A stretch of 64,000 bases of DNA, taken from the NCBI RefSeq assembly GCF_051014685.1, contig NW_027478400.1, positions 1,860,001-1,924,000 of the forward strand, in the 5' to 3' direction. Shown here piece after piece: positions 54,234 through 63,639 of the stretch (its first letter is position 1; every line of letters starts with the position of its first letter). Below the pieces are notes generated by a model. That model ran no database searches, was not told where the DNA came from, and saw nothing but the letters and a program-made list of their open reading frames with translations. The stretch is from Ptiloglossa arizonensis. Taxonomy: Eukaryota; Arthropoda; Insecta; Hymenoptera; Colletidae. Position numbers and translations under genes: made by a program.

Positions 54234-56053
54234 GAGAAACGAACAAAGAAACCGAGAAACGAAGAAAGAACCGGAGTAACGAAGAAAGAAACCGAGAAAC
54301 GGAGAAATAAATGGAGAAACGAAGAAATAAACGGAGAAACGGAGAAAGAAACGGAGAAACGAAGAAAGAAACGGAGAAACGAAGAAAGAAACGGAGAAAT
54401 GAAGAAAGAAACGGAGAATCGAAGAAAGAAACGGTGAAACGGAGAAACGAAGATATAAACCGAGAAACGGAGAAAGAAACGGAGAAACGAACAAAGAAAC
54501 GGAGAAACGAAGAAAGAAACGGAGAAACGAACAATGAAACGCAGAAACGAAGAATGAAGCGGAGAAACGAAGAAATAAACGGAGAAATGAAGAAAGAAAC
54601 GGAGAAACAGAGAAAGAAACGGAGAAACGAACAAAGAAACGGAGAAGCGAAGAAAGAAACGGAGGAACAACGAATGAAACGGAGAAACGAAGAAAGAAAC
54701 GGTGAAATAAATGGAGAAACGAAGATATAAAAGGAGAAACGAAGAAAGAAACGTTGAAACGAAGAAAGAAACGGAGAAACGGAGAAAGAAACAGAGAAAC
54801 GAACAATGAAACGCAGAAACGTAGAATGAGACAGAGAAACGAAGAAATAAACGGAGAAATGAAGAAAGAAACGGAGAAACAAAGAAAAAAACGGAGAAAC
54901 GAACAAAGAAACGGAGAAACGAAGAAAGAAACGGGGAAACGAAGAAAGAAACGGAGAATCGGAGAAATAAATGGAGAAACGAAGAAATAAACGGAGAAAC
55001 GGAGAAATAAATGGAGAAACGAAGAAATAAACGGAGAAACGAACAAAGAAACGGAGAAACGAAGAAAGAAACTGAGAAACGAAGAAAGAAACGCAGAAAC
55101 GAACAAAGAAACGGAGAAACGAAGAAAGAAACGGAGGAACGGAGAAATAAATGCAGAAGCGAAGAAGTAAACGGAGAAACGAACAAAGAAACGGAGAAAC
55201 GGAGAAACAAACGGAGAAATAAATGGAGAAACGAAGAAATAAACGGAGAAACGAACAAGGAAACGGGGAAACGAAGAAAGAAACGGTGAAACGAAGAAAG
55301 AAACGGAGAAACGAAGAAAGAAACGGAGAAACAAAGAAAAAAACGGAGAAACGAACAAAGAAACGGAGAAACGAAGAAAGAAACGGGGAAACGAAGAAAG
55401 AAACGGAGAATCGGAGAAAGAAACAGAGAAACGAACAATGAAACTCAGAAACGTAGAATGAGACGGAGAAACGAAGAAATAAACGGAGAAATGAAGAAAG
55501 AAACGGAGAAACAAAGAAAAAAACGGAGAAACGAACAAAGAAACGGAGAAACGAAGAAAGAAACGGGGAAACGAAGAAAGAAACGGAGAATCGGAGAAAT
55601 AAATGGAGAAACGAAGAAATAAACGGAGAAACGGAGAAATAAATGGAGAAACGAAGAAATAAACGGAGAAACGAACAAAGAAACGGAGAAACGAAGAAAG
55701 AAACTGAGAAACGAAGAAAGAAACGGAGAAACGAACAAAGAAACGGAGAAACGAAGAAAGAAACGGAGGAACGGAGAAATAAATGCAGAAGCGAAGAAGT
55801 AAACGGAGAAACGAACAAAGAAACGGAGAAACGGAGAAACAAACGGAGAAATAAATGGAGAAACGAAGAAATAAACGGAGAAACGAACAAGGAAACGGGG
55901 AAACGAAGAAAGAAACGGTGAAACGAAGAAAGAAACGGAGAAACGAAGAAAGAAACAGAGAAACGAAGAAAGAAACGGAGAAACGAACAAAGAAACGGAG
56001 AAACGAACAAAGAAACGCAGAAACGAAGAAAGAAACGGAGAAACGAAGAAAGA
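54234..56053 (+). repeat. dispersed duplication H, copy 2
   Basis: Copy of 49,171-50,990 with private changes such as GGAGGAACAACG near 54,665 and ACGTTGAAACG near 54,752. The match ends where CGGCGAAACG (56,055) faces CGGAGAATCGG. Confidence 0.9.
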
Positions 56054-57734
56054 AACGGCGAAACGAACAAAGAAACGGAGGAACGAAGAACGAAACGGAG
56101 AAATAAATGGAGAAACGAAGAAATAAACGGAGAAATAAATGGAGAAACGAAGAAATAAACCGAGAAACGAACAAGGAAACGGAGAAACGAAGAAAGAAAC
56201 GGAGAAACGAAGAAAGAAACGGAGAAACGTAGAAAGAAACGGAGAAACGGAGAAAGAAATGAAGAAACGAAGAAATAAACGGAGAAACGAAGAAAGAAAC
56301 GGAGAAACGAAGAAATAAACGGAGAAACGAAGAAAGAAACAAAAAAACGAAGAATGAAACGGAGAAGCGAACAAAGAAACGAAGAAACGAAGAAAGAAAC
56401 GGAGAAACGAACAATGAAACGCAGAAACGAAGAATGAAGCGGAGAAACGAAGAAATAAACGGAGAAATGAAGAAAGAAACGGAGAAACAGAGAAAGAAAC
56501 GGAGAAACGAACAAAGAAACGGAGAAGCGAAGAAAGAAACGGAGGAACGACGAATGAAACGGAGAAACGAAGAAAGAAACGGTGAAATAAATGGAGAAAC
56601 GAAGATATAAAAGCAGAAACGAAGAAAGAAACGGTGAAACGAAGAAAGAAGCGGAGAAACGAAGAAAGAAACAGAGAAACGAACAATGAAACGCAGAAAC
56701 GTAGAATGAGACGGAGAAACGAAGAAATAAACGGAGAAATGAAGAAAGAAACGGAGAAACAAAGAAAGAAACGGAGAAACGAACAAAGAAACGGAGAAAC
56801 GAAGAAAGAAACGGGGAAACGAAGAAAGAAACGGAGAATCGGAGAAATAAATGGAGAAACGAAGAAATAAACGGAGAAACGGAGAAATAAATGGAGAAAC
56901 GAAGAAATAAACGGAGAAACGAACAAAGAAACGGAGAAACGAAGAAAGAAACTGAGAAACGAAGAAAGAAACGGAGAAACGAACAAAGAAACGGACAAAC
57001 GAACAAAGAAACGGAGAAACGAACAAAGAAACGCAGAAACGAAGAAAGAAACGGAGGAACGGAGAAAGAAACGGAGAAATAAATGGAGAAACGAAGAAAT
57101 AAACGGAGAAACGAAGAAAGAAACGGAGAAACGAAGAAAGAAACGGAGAAACGAAGAAAGAAACGGAGAAATGAAGAAAGAAACGGAGAAACGAAGAAAG
57201 AAACGGAGAAAAGAAGAAAGAAACGGAGAAATAAATGGAGAAACGAAGAAATAAACCGAGAAACGGAAAAAGAAACGGAGAAACGAACAAAGAAACGGAG
57301 AAACGAAGAAAGAAACGGAGAAACGGAGAAATAAATGGAGAAACGAAGAAATAAACGGAGAAACGAAGAAAGAAACGGAGAAACGAAGAAATAAACGGAG
57401 AAACGAAGAAAGAAACAGAGAAACGAAGAAAGAAACGGAGAAACGAACAATGAAACGCAGAAACGATGAATGAAGCGGAGAAACGAAGAAATAAACGGAG
57501 AAATGAAGAAAGAAACAGAGAAACAAAGCAAGAAACGGAGCAACGAAGAAAGAAACTGAGAAACGAAGAAAGAAACGGAGAAACGACGAATGAAACGGAG
57601 AAACGAAGAAAGAAACGGTGAAATAAATGGAGAAACGAAGATATAAACGGAGAAGCGAAGAAAGAAACGGTGAAACGAAGAAAGAAACGGAGAAACGAAG
57701 AAAGAAACAGAGAAACGAAGAAAGAAACGGAGAA

Positions 57735-60665
57735 ACGAAGAAAGAAACGGAGAATCGGAGAAATAAATGGAGAAACGAAGAAATAAACGGAGAAACGGAG
57801 AAACAAATGGAGAAACGAAGAAATAAACGGAGAAACGAAGAAAGAAACGGAGAAACGAACAAAGAAACGGAGAAACGAAGAAAGAAACGCAGAAACGAAG
57901 AAAGAAACGGAGGAACGGAGAAATAAATGCAGAAGCGAAGAAATAAACGGAGAAACGATGAAAGTAACGGAGAATCGGAGAAATAAATGGAGAAACGAAG
58001 AAATAAACGGAGAAACGGAGAAATAAATGGAGAAACGAAGAAATAAACGCAGAAACGAACAACGAAACGGAGAAACGAAGAAAGAAACGGAGAAACGAAC
58101 AAAGAAACGGAGAAACGAACAAAGAAACGGAGAAACGAAGAAAGAAACGCAGAAACGAAGAAAGAAACGGAGAAACGAAGAAAGAAACGGAGAAGCGAAG
58201 AAAGAAACGGAGGAACGACGAATGAAACGGAGAAACGAAGAAAGAAACGGTGAAATAAATGGAGAAACGAAGATATAAAAGGAGAAACGAAGAAAGAAAC
58301 GGTGAAACGAAGAAAGAAACGGAGAAACGAAGAAAGAAACAGAGAAACGAACAATGAAACGCAGAAACGTAGAATGAGACAGAGAAACGAAGAAATAAAC
58401 GGAGAAATGAAGAAAGAAACGGAGAAACAAAGAAAGAAACGGAGAAACGAACAAAGAAACGGAGAAACGAAGAAAGAAACGGGGAAACGAAGAAAGAAAC
58501 GGAGAATCGGAGAAATAAATGGAGAAACGAAGAAATAAACGGAGAAACGGAGAAATAAATGGAGAAAAGAAGAAATAAACGGAGAAACGAACAAAGAAAC
58601 GGAGAAACGAAGAAAGAAACTGAGAAACGAAGAAAGAAACGGAGAAACGGACAAAGAAACGGAGAAACGAACAAAGAAACGGAGAAACGAAGAAAGAAAC
58701 GCAGAAACGAAGAAAGAAACGGAGGAACGGAGAAATAAATGCAGAATGAAGAAATAAACGGAGAAACGAACAAAGAAACGGAGAAACGACGAATGAAACG
58801 GAGAAACGAAGAAAGAAACGGAGAAACGAAGAAAGAAACGGAGAAACGAAGAAAGAAACGGAGAAATGAAGAAAGAAACGGAGAAACGAAGAAAGAAACG
58901 GAGAAAAGAAGAAAGAAACGGAGAAATAAATGGAGAAACGAAGAAATAAACCGAGAAACGGAAAAAGAAACGGAGAAACGAACAAAGAAACGGAGAAACG
59001 AAGAAAGAAACGGAGAAACGGAGAAATAAATGGAGAAACGAAGAAATAAACGGAGAAACAAAGCAAGAAACGGAGCAACGAAGAAAGAAACGGAGAAACG
59101 AAGAAAGAAACGGAGAAACGACGAATGAAACGGAGAAACGAAGAAAGAAACGGTGAAATAAATGGAGAAACGAAGATATAAACGGAGAAGCGAAGAAAGA
59201 AACGGTGAAACGAAGAAAGAAACGGAGAAACGAAGAAAGAAACAGAGAAACGAAGAAAGAAACGGAGAAACGAAGAAAGAAACAGAGAAACGAAGAAAGA
59301 AACGGAGAAACGAACAATGAAACGCAGAAACGATGAATGAAGCGGAGAAACGAAGAAATAAACGGAGAAATGAAGAAAGAAACGGAGAAACAAAGCAAGA
59401 AACGGAGCAACGAAGAAAGAAACGGAGAAACGAAGAAAGAAACGGAGAAACGACGAATGAAACGGAGAAACGAAGAAAGAAACGGTGAAATAAATGGAGA
59501 AACGAAGATATAAACGGAGAAGCGAAGAAAGAAACGGTGAAACGAAGAAAGAAACGGAGAAACGAAGAAAGAAACAGAGAAACGAAGAAAGAAACGGAGA
59601 AACGAAGAAAGAAACGGAGAATCGGAGAAATAAATGGAGAAACGAAGAAATAAACGGAGAAACGGAGAAATAAATAGAGAAACGAAGAAATAAACGGAGA
59701 AACGAAGAAAGAAACGGAGAAACGAACAAAGAAACGGAGAAACGAACAAAGAAACGCAGAAACGAAGAAAGAAACGGAGGAACGGAGAAATAAATGCAGA
59801 AGCGAAGAAATAAACGGAGAAACGAAGAAAGTAACGGAGAATCGGAGAAATAAATGGAGAAACGAAGAAATAAACGGAGAAACGGAGAAATAAATGGAGA
59901 AACGAAGAAATAAACGCAGAAACGAACAACGAAACGGAGAAACGAAGAAAGAAACGGAGAAACGAACAAAGAAACGGAGAAACGAACAAAGAAACGGAGA
60001 AACGAACAAAGAAACGGAGAAACGAAGAAAGAAACGCAGAAACGAAGAAAGAAACGGAGAAACGAACAAAGAAACGGAGAAGCGAAGAAAGAAACGGAGG
60101 AACGACGAATGAAACGGAGAAACGAAGAAAGAAACGGTGAAATAAATGGAGAAACGAAGATATAAAAGGAGAAACGAAGAAAGAAACGGTGAAACGAAGA
60201 AAGAAACGGAGAAACGAAGAAAGAAACAGAGAAGCGAACAATGAAACGCAGAAACGTAGAATGAGACGGAGAAACGAAGCAATAAACGGAGAAATGAAGA
60301 AAGAAACGGAGAAACAAAGAAAGAAACGGAGAAACGGACAAAGAAACGGAGAAACGAAGAAAGAAACGGGGAAACGAAGAAAGAAACGGAGAATCGGAGA
60401 AATAAATGGAGAAACGAAGAAATAAACGGAGAAACGGAGAAATAAATGGAGAAAAGAAGAAATAAACGGAGAAACGAACAAAGAAACGGAGAAACGAAGA
60501 AAGAAACTGAGAAACGAAGAAAGAAACGGAGAAACGAACAAAGAAACGGAGAAACGTACATAGAAACGGAGAAACGAAGAAAGAAACGCAGAAACGAAGA
60601 AAGAAACGGAGGAACGGAGAAATAAATGCAGACACGAAGAAATAAACGGAGAAACGAACAAAGAA
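57735..60665 (+). repeat. dispersed duplication I, copy 2
   Basis: Copy of 50,980-53,930. Private changes include AAATAGAGAAACG near 59,671 and AAGCAATAAACGG near 60,280. The match ends at the irregular GAGAAGGAAACGG near 60,672. Confidence 0.9.
59056..59719 (+). repeat. 332-bp tandem duplication (copy in block I)
   Basis: The same 332-bp spacing of AAACAAAGCAAG recurs at 59,056 and 59,388. The doublet therefore predates the duplication that produced 57,735-60,665. Confidence 0.82.
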
Positions 60666-61763
60666 ACGGAGAAGGAAACGGAGAAATAAATGGAGAAACG
60701 AAGAAATAAACGGAGAATCGAACAAGGAAACGGGGAAACGAAGAAAGAAACGGTGAAACGAAGAAAGAAACGGAGAAACGAAGAAAGAAACAGAGAAACG
60801 AAGAAAGAAACGGAGAAACGAAGAAATAAACCGAGAAACGGAGAAAGAAACGGAAAACCGAAGAAAGAAACAGAGAAACGAACAATGAAACGCAGAAACG
60901 TAGAATGAGACGGAGAATCGAAGAAATAAACGGAGAAATGAAGAAAGAAACGGAGAAACGAAGAAAGAAACGGAGAAATGAAGAAAGAAACGGAGAAACG
61001 AAGAAAGAAACGGAGAAACGAAGAAACAAACGCAGAAACGAAGAAAGAAACGGAGAAACGAAGAAAGAAACGGAGAATCGGAGAAATAAATGGAGAAACG
61101 AAGAAATAAACGGAGAAACGGAGAAATAAATGGAGAAACGAAGAAATAAACGGAGAAACGAACAAAGAAACGGAGAAACGAACAAAGAAACGAAGAAACG
61201 AAGAAAGAAACGGAGAAATAAATGGAGAAACAAAGAAATAAACGGAGAAACGAACAAGGAAACGGAGAAACGAAGAAAGAAACGGAGAAACGAAGAAATA
61301 AACCGAGAATCGGAGAAAGAAACGGAGAAACGAAGAAAGAAACGGAGAAACGGAGAAATAAATCGAGAAACGAAGGAAGAAACGGAAAACGAAGAAAGAA
61401 ACGGAGAAACGAAGAAAGAAACGGAGATACGAAGAAAGAAACGGAGAAACGTAGAAAGAAATGAAGAAACGAAGAAAGAAACGGAGAAACGAAATAAGAA
61501 ACGGAGATACGAAGAAAGAAACGGAGAAAAGAAGAAAGAAACGGAGAAACGAAGAAAGAAACGGAGAAACGAACAAAGAAACGGAGAAACGAAGGAAGAA
61601 ACGGAAAACGAAGAAAGAAACGGAGAAACGAAGAAAGAAACGGAGAAACGAAGAGAGAAACGGAGAAACGAAGTAAGAAACGGAGAAACGAACAAAGAAA
61701 CGGAGAAACGAAGAAAGAAACGGAGAAACGAACAAAGAAGCGGAGAAACGAAGAAAGAAACGG

Positions 61764-62041
61764 AGAAACGAACAAAGGAACGGAGAAACGAACAAAGAAA
61801 CGGGAAACGAAGAAAGAAACGGAGGAACGAAGAAAGAAACGGAGAAACGAAGAAAGAAACGGTGAAACGAAGAATGAAACGGAGGAACGAACAAAGAAAC
61901 GGAGAAACGAACAAAGGAACGGAGAAACGAAGAAAGAAACGGGAAACGAAGAAAGAAACGGAGGAACGAAGAAAGAAACTGAGAAACGAAGAAAGAAACG
62001 GTGAAACGAAGAATGAAACGGAGGAACGAACAAAGAAACGG
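61764..62041 (+). repeat. 139-bp tandem duplication
   Basis: The words AACAAAGGAA (61,771 and 61,910) and CGGGAAACG (about 61,801 and 61,940) recur at a spacing of 139 bp, and the intervening variants largely agree. The unit is seven monomers minus one base. The missing base lies in the CGGGAAACG monomer, which explains why 139 is not a multiple of 4. Confidence 0.8.
61900..61979 (+). repeat. left arm of a flanking inverted repeat
   Basis: This stretch of four monomers carries an unusual combination of variants in order: AACAAAGGAACG, then the one-base-deleted CGGGAAACG, then CGGAGGAACG. The reverse complement of 62,587-62,664 has the same variants in the same order with one extra single-base deletion. 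The shared string is much more specific than the general satellite similarity, so the two sides of the junction are likely homologous inverted copies. Confidence 0.75.
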
Positions 62042-62185
62042 AGAAACGAACAAAGAAACGGAGAAACGAACAAAGAAACGGAGCAACGAACAAAGAATCG
62101 GAGAAACGAAGAAAGAAACGGAGAAATAAATGGAGAAACGAAGAAATAAACGGAGAAACGAACGAGGAAACGGAGAAACGAAGAT

Positions 62186-62225
62186 AGAAACGGAGAAACG
62201 AAGAAACAAACGTTTCTCCGTTTCT
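62186..62225. repeat. 15-bp inverted repeat at the orientation switch
   Basis: Bases 62,186-62,200 (AGAAACGGAGAAACG) are the exact reverse complement of 62,211-62,225 (CGTTTCTCCGTTTCT), separated by the 10-nt loop AAGAAACAAA. The symmetry ends at 62,185/62,226. It marks the exact point where the array changes strand. A perfect palindrome is expected whenever such an array meets its own inverted copy, so it need not be functional. Confidence 0.9.
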
Positions 62226-62505
62226 CCGTTTCTCGGTTTCGTCCTTTCCCGTTTCTCGGTTTCTCGGTTTCTCCGTTCCTCCGTTTCTCGGTTTCTCCGT
62301 TTCTCGGTTTCTCCGTTTCTCCGATTCTCGGTTTCTCCGATTCTCGGTTTCTCCGTTTCTCCGTTTCTCGGTTTCTCCGTTTCTCGGTTTCTCGGTTTAT
62401 CCGTTTCTCCGTTTCTCGGTTTCTCCGTTTCTCCGTCTCTCGGTTTCTCCGTTTCTCGGTTTCTGCGTTTCTCCGTTTCTCGGTTTTTCCATTTCTCCGT
62501 TTCAC
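62211..62505 (-). repeat. octameric array (TTTCTCCG / TTTCTCGG)
   Basis: At 62,211 the 20-bp period stops and an 8-bp period begins. On the + strand the words are TTTCTCCG and TTTCTCGG in irregular alternation, which read CGGAGAAA and CCGAGAAA on the minus strand. There are about 36 octamers, with occasional degenerate ones (for example TTTCGTCC near 62,237 and TTCCTCCG near 62,276). The same two octamers are constituents of the 20-bp monomer and of the CCGAGAAA-CGGAGAAA dimers seen throughout the left array (near 350, 1,815 and 5,185, for example). It is therefore related to the flanking satellite but lacks its CGAAGAAA and GAAA parts. It may be an ancestral form or a local expansion at the orientation switch. 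The right boundary, near the T-run at 62,508, is approximate. Confidence 0.9.
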
Positions 62506-62586
62506 CGTTTTTTGTTCGTTTCTCCATTTATTTCTCCGATTCTCCGTTTCTTTCTTTGTTTCTCCGTTTCTTTCATCGTTTCTCCG

Positions 62587-62664
62587 TTTCTTTCTTCGTT
62601 CCTCCGTTTCTTTCTTCGTTTCCCGTTTCTTTCTTCGTTTCTCGTTCCTTTGTTCGTTTCTCCG
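62587..62664 (-). repeat. right arm of a flanking inverted repeat
   Basis: Read on the minus strand this segment reproduces the variant order of 61,900-61,979 (AACAAAGGAACG, CGGGAAACG, CGGAGGAACG), with one base missing after GGAACG. Beyond about 80 bp on either side the variants no longer agree. The two arms are separated by about 600 bp that include the octamer array. Confidence 0.75.
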
Positions 62665-62814
62665 TTTCTTTCTTTGCTTCTCCGTTTCTTTGTTCGTTTC
62701 TCCGTTTATTTCTTCATTTCTCCATTTGTTTCTCCGATTCTCCGTTTATTTCTTCGTTGCTCCATTTATTTCTCCTTTTCTCCGTTTCTTTGTTCGTTTC
62801 TCCGTTCCTTTGTT

Positions 62815-63115
62815 CGCTTCTCCATTTATTTCTCCGTGTCTTCGTTTCTTTTTTCGTTTCTACGTTTCTTTGTTCGTTTCTCCGGTTCTTTGTTCGTTTC
62901 TCCGTTTCTTTCTTCGTTTCTCCGTTTCTTTCTTCGTTTCCCCGTTTCTTTCTTCGTTTCCCGTTTCCATCTTCGCTTCTCCATTTATTTCTCCGTGTCT
63001 TCGTTTCTTTTTTCGTTTCTACGTTTCTTTGTTCGTTTCTCCGTTTCTTTCTTCGTTTCTCCGTTTCTTTCTTCGTTTCCCCGTTTCTTTCTTCGTTTCC
63101 CGTTTCCATCTTCGT
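62815..63115 (-). repeat. 159/139-bp local repeats in the inverted array
   Basis: CGCTTCTCCATTTATTTC followed by CTCCGTGTCTTCG occurs at 62,815, 62,974 and 63,153 (spacings 159 and 179 bp). CGTTTCCCGTTTCCATC recurs at about 62,957 and 63,096 (spacing 139 bp). Odd spacings are explained by the one-base-deleted TTTCCCG monomer, the inverted form of CGGGAAACG. Confidence 0.78.
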
Positions 63116-63639
63116 TTCTCCGTTTCTTTGTTCGTTTCTCCGTTCCTTTGTTCGCTTCTCCATTTATTTCTCCGTGTCTTCGTTTCTACGTTTCTTTGTT
63201 CGTTTCTCCGGTTCTTTGTTCGTTTCTCCGTTTCTTTCTTCGTTTCTCCATTTATTTCTCCGTTTCTCCGTTTCTTTCTTCGTTTATCCGTTTCTTTCTT
63301 CGTTTCTCCGTTTCTTTCTTCGTTTCTCCGTTTCTTTCTTCGTTTCTCCGTTTCTTTCTTCGAGTCTCCTTTTCTGTCTTCGTTTCTCCGTTTCTTTGTT
63401 CGTTTCTCCGTTTATTTCTTCATTTCTCCATTTATTTCTCCGTTTCTCCGTTTCTTTCTTCGTTTCTCCGTTTCTTTGTTCGTGTCTCCATTTCTTTCTT
63501 AGTTTCTCCGTTTCTTTCTTCGTTTCTCCGTTTCTTTGTTCGTTTCACCGATTCTTTCTCCGTTTCTCGGTTTATTTCTTCGTTTCCCCATTTATTTCTC
63601 CGTTTCTCCGTTTCTTTCTTCGTTTCTCCGTTTCTTTCT

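Larger units (their letters stand above)
1..62210 (+). repeat. 20-bp satellite array, purine-rich orientation
   Basis: The whole interval is built from a 20-bp unit, consensus CGGAGAAACGAAGAAAGAAA, with single-base variants. Frequent variant words are AACAAAGAAA, AAGAAATAAA, CGGTGAAACG, CGCAGAAACG, CAGAGAAACG, CGGAGGAACG, CGGGGAAACG and CGGAGAAATG. Each unit is 18/20 purine with uninterrupted purine runs of 7 and 11 nt, and every consensus C lies in a CpG. No stretch of even 100 bp departs from the pattern, so there is no gene, transposon or unique spacer here. Positions slip relative to a strict 20-bp grid by 8 bp (12-bp short monomers) and occasionally by 1-2 bp. Apparent reading frames on both strands are products of the periodicity. 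The array continues past the left edge. The organism cannot be named; a long eukaryotic heterochromatic satellite is the inference. Confidence 0.97.

Noticed and set aside
30..62149. About 100 short + strand open frames encoding Lys/Arg/Glu-rich repeats
   Set aside because: All start at the ATG of the TAAATGG module or similar variants and stop at satellite-borne TAA or TGA. They overlap each other in different frames, and there is no codon-position bias or unique sequence.
1..62210. 10-bp phased A-tracts giving intrinsic DNA curvature
   Set aside because: AAA runs in the monomer are spaced 8, 8 and 4 bp, not about 10.5 bp, and are only 3 nt long, so strong phased bending is not expected.
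62186..62225. Rho-independent terminator at the hairpin
   Set aside because: The stem is AT-rich and imposed by inverted monomers, with no gene upstream and no specific U-tract. Similar T-rich text is everywhere to the right.
62690..63502. 270-codon + strand frame in the inverted array
   Set aside because: It is the same FVSPFLSS-type cycle as the minus strand of the left array, seen from the other side of the inversion.
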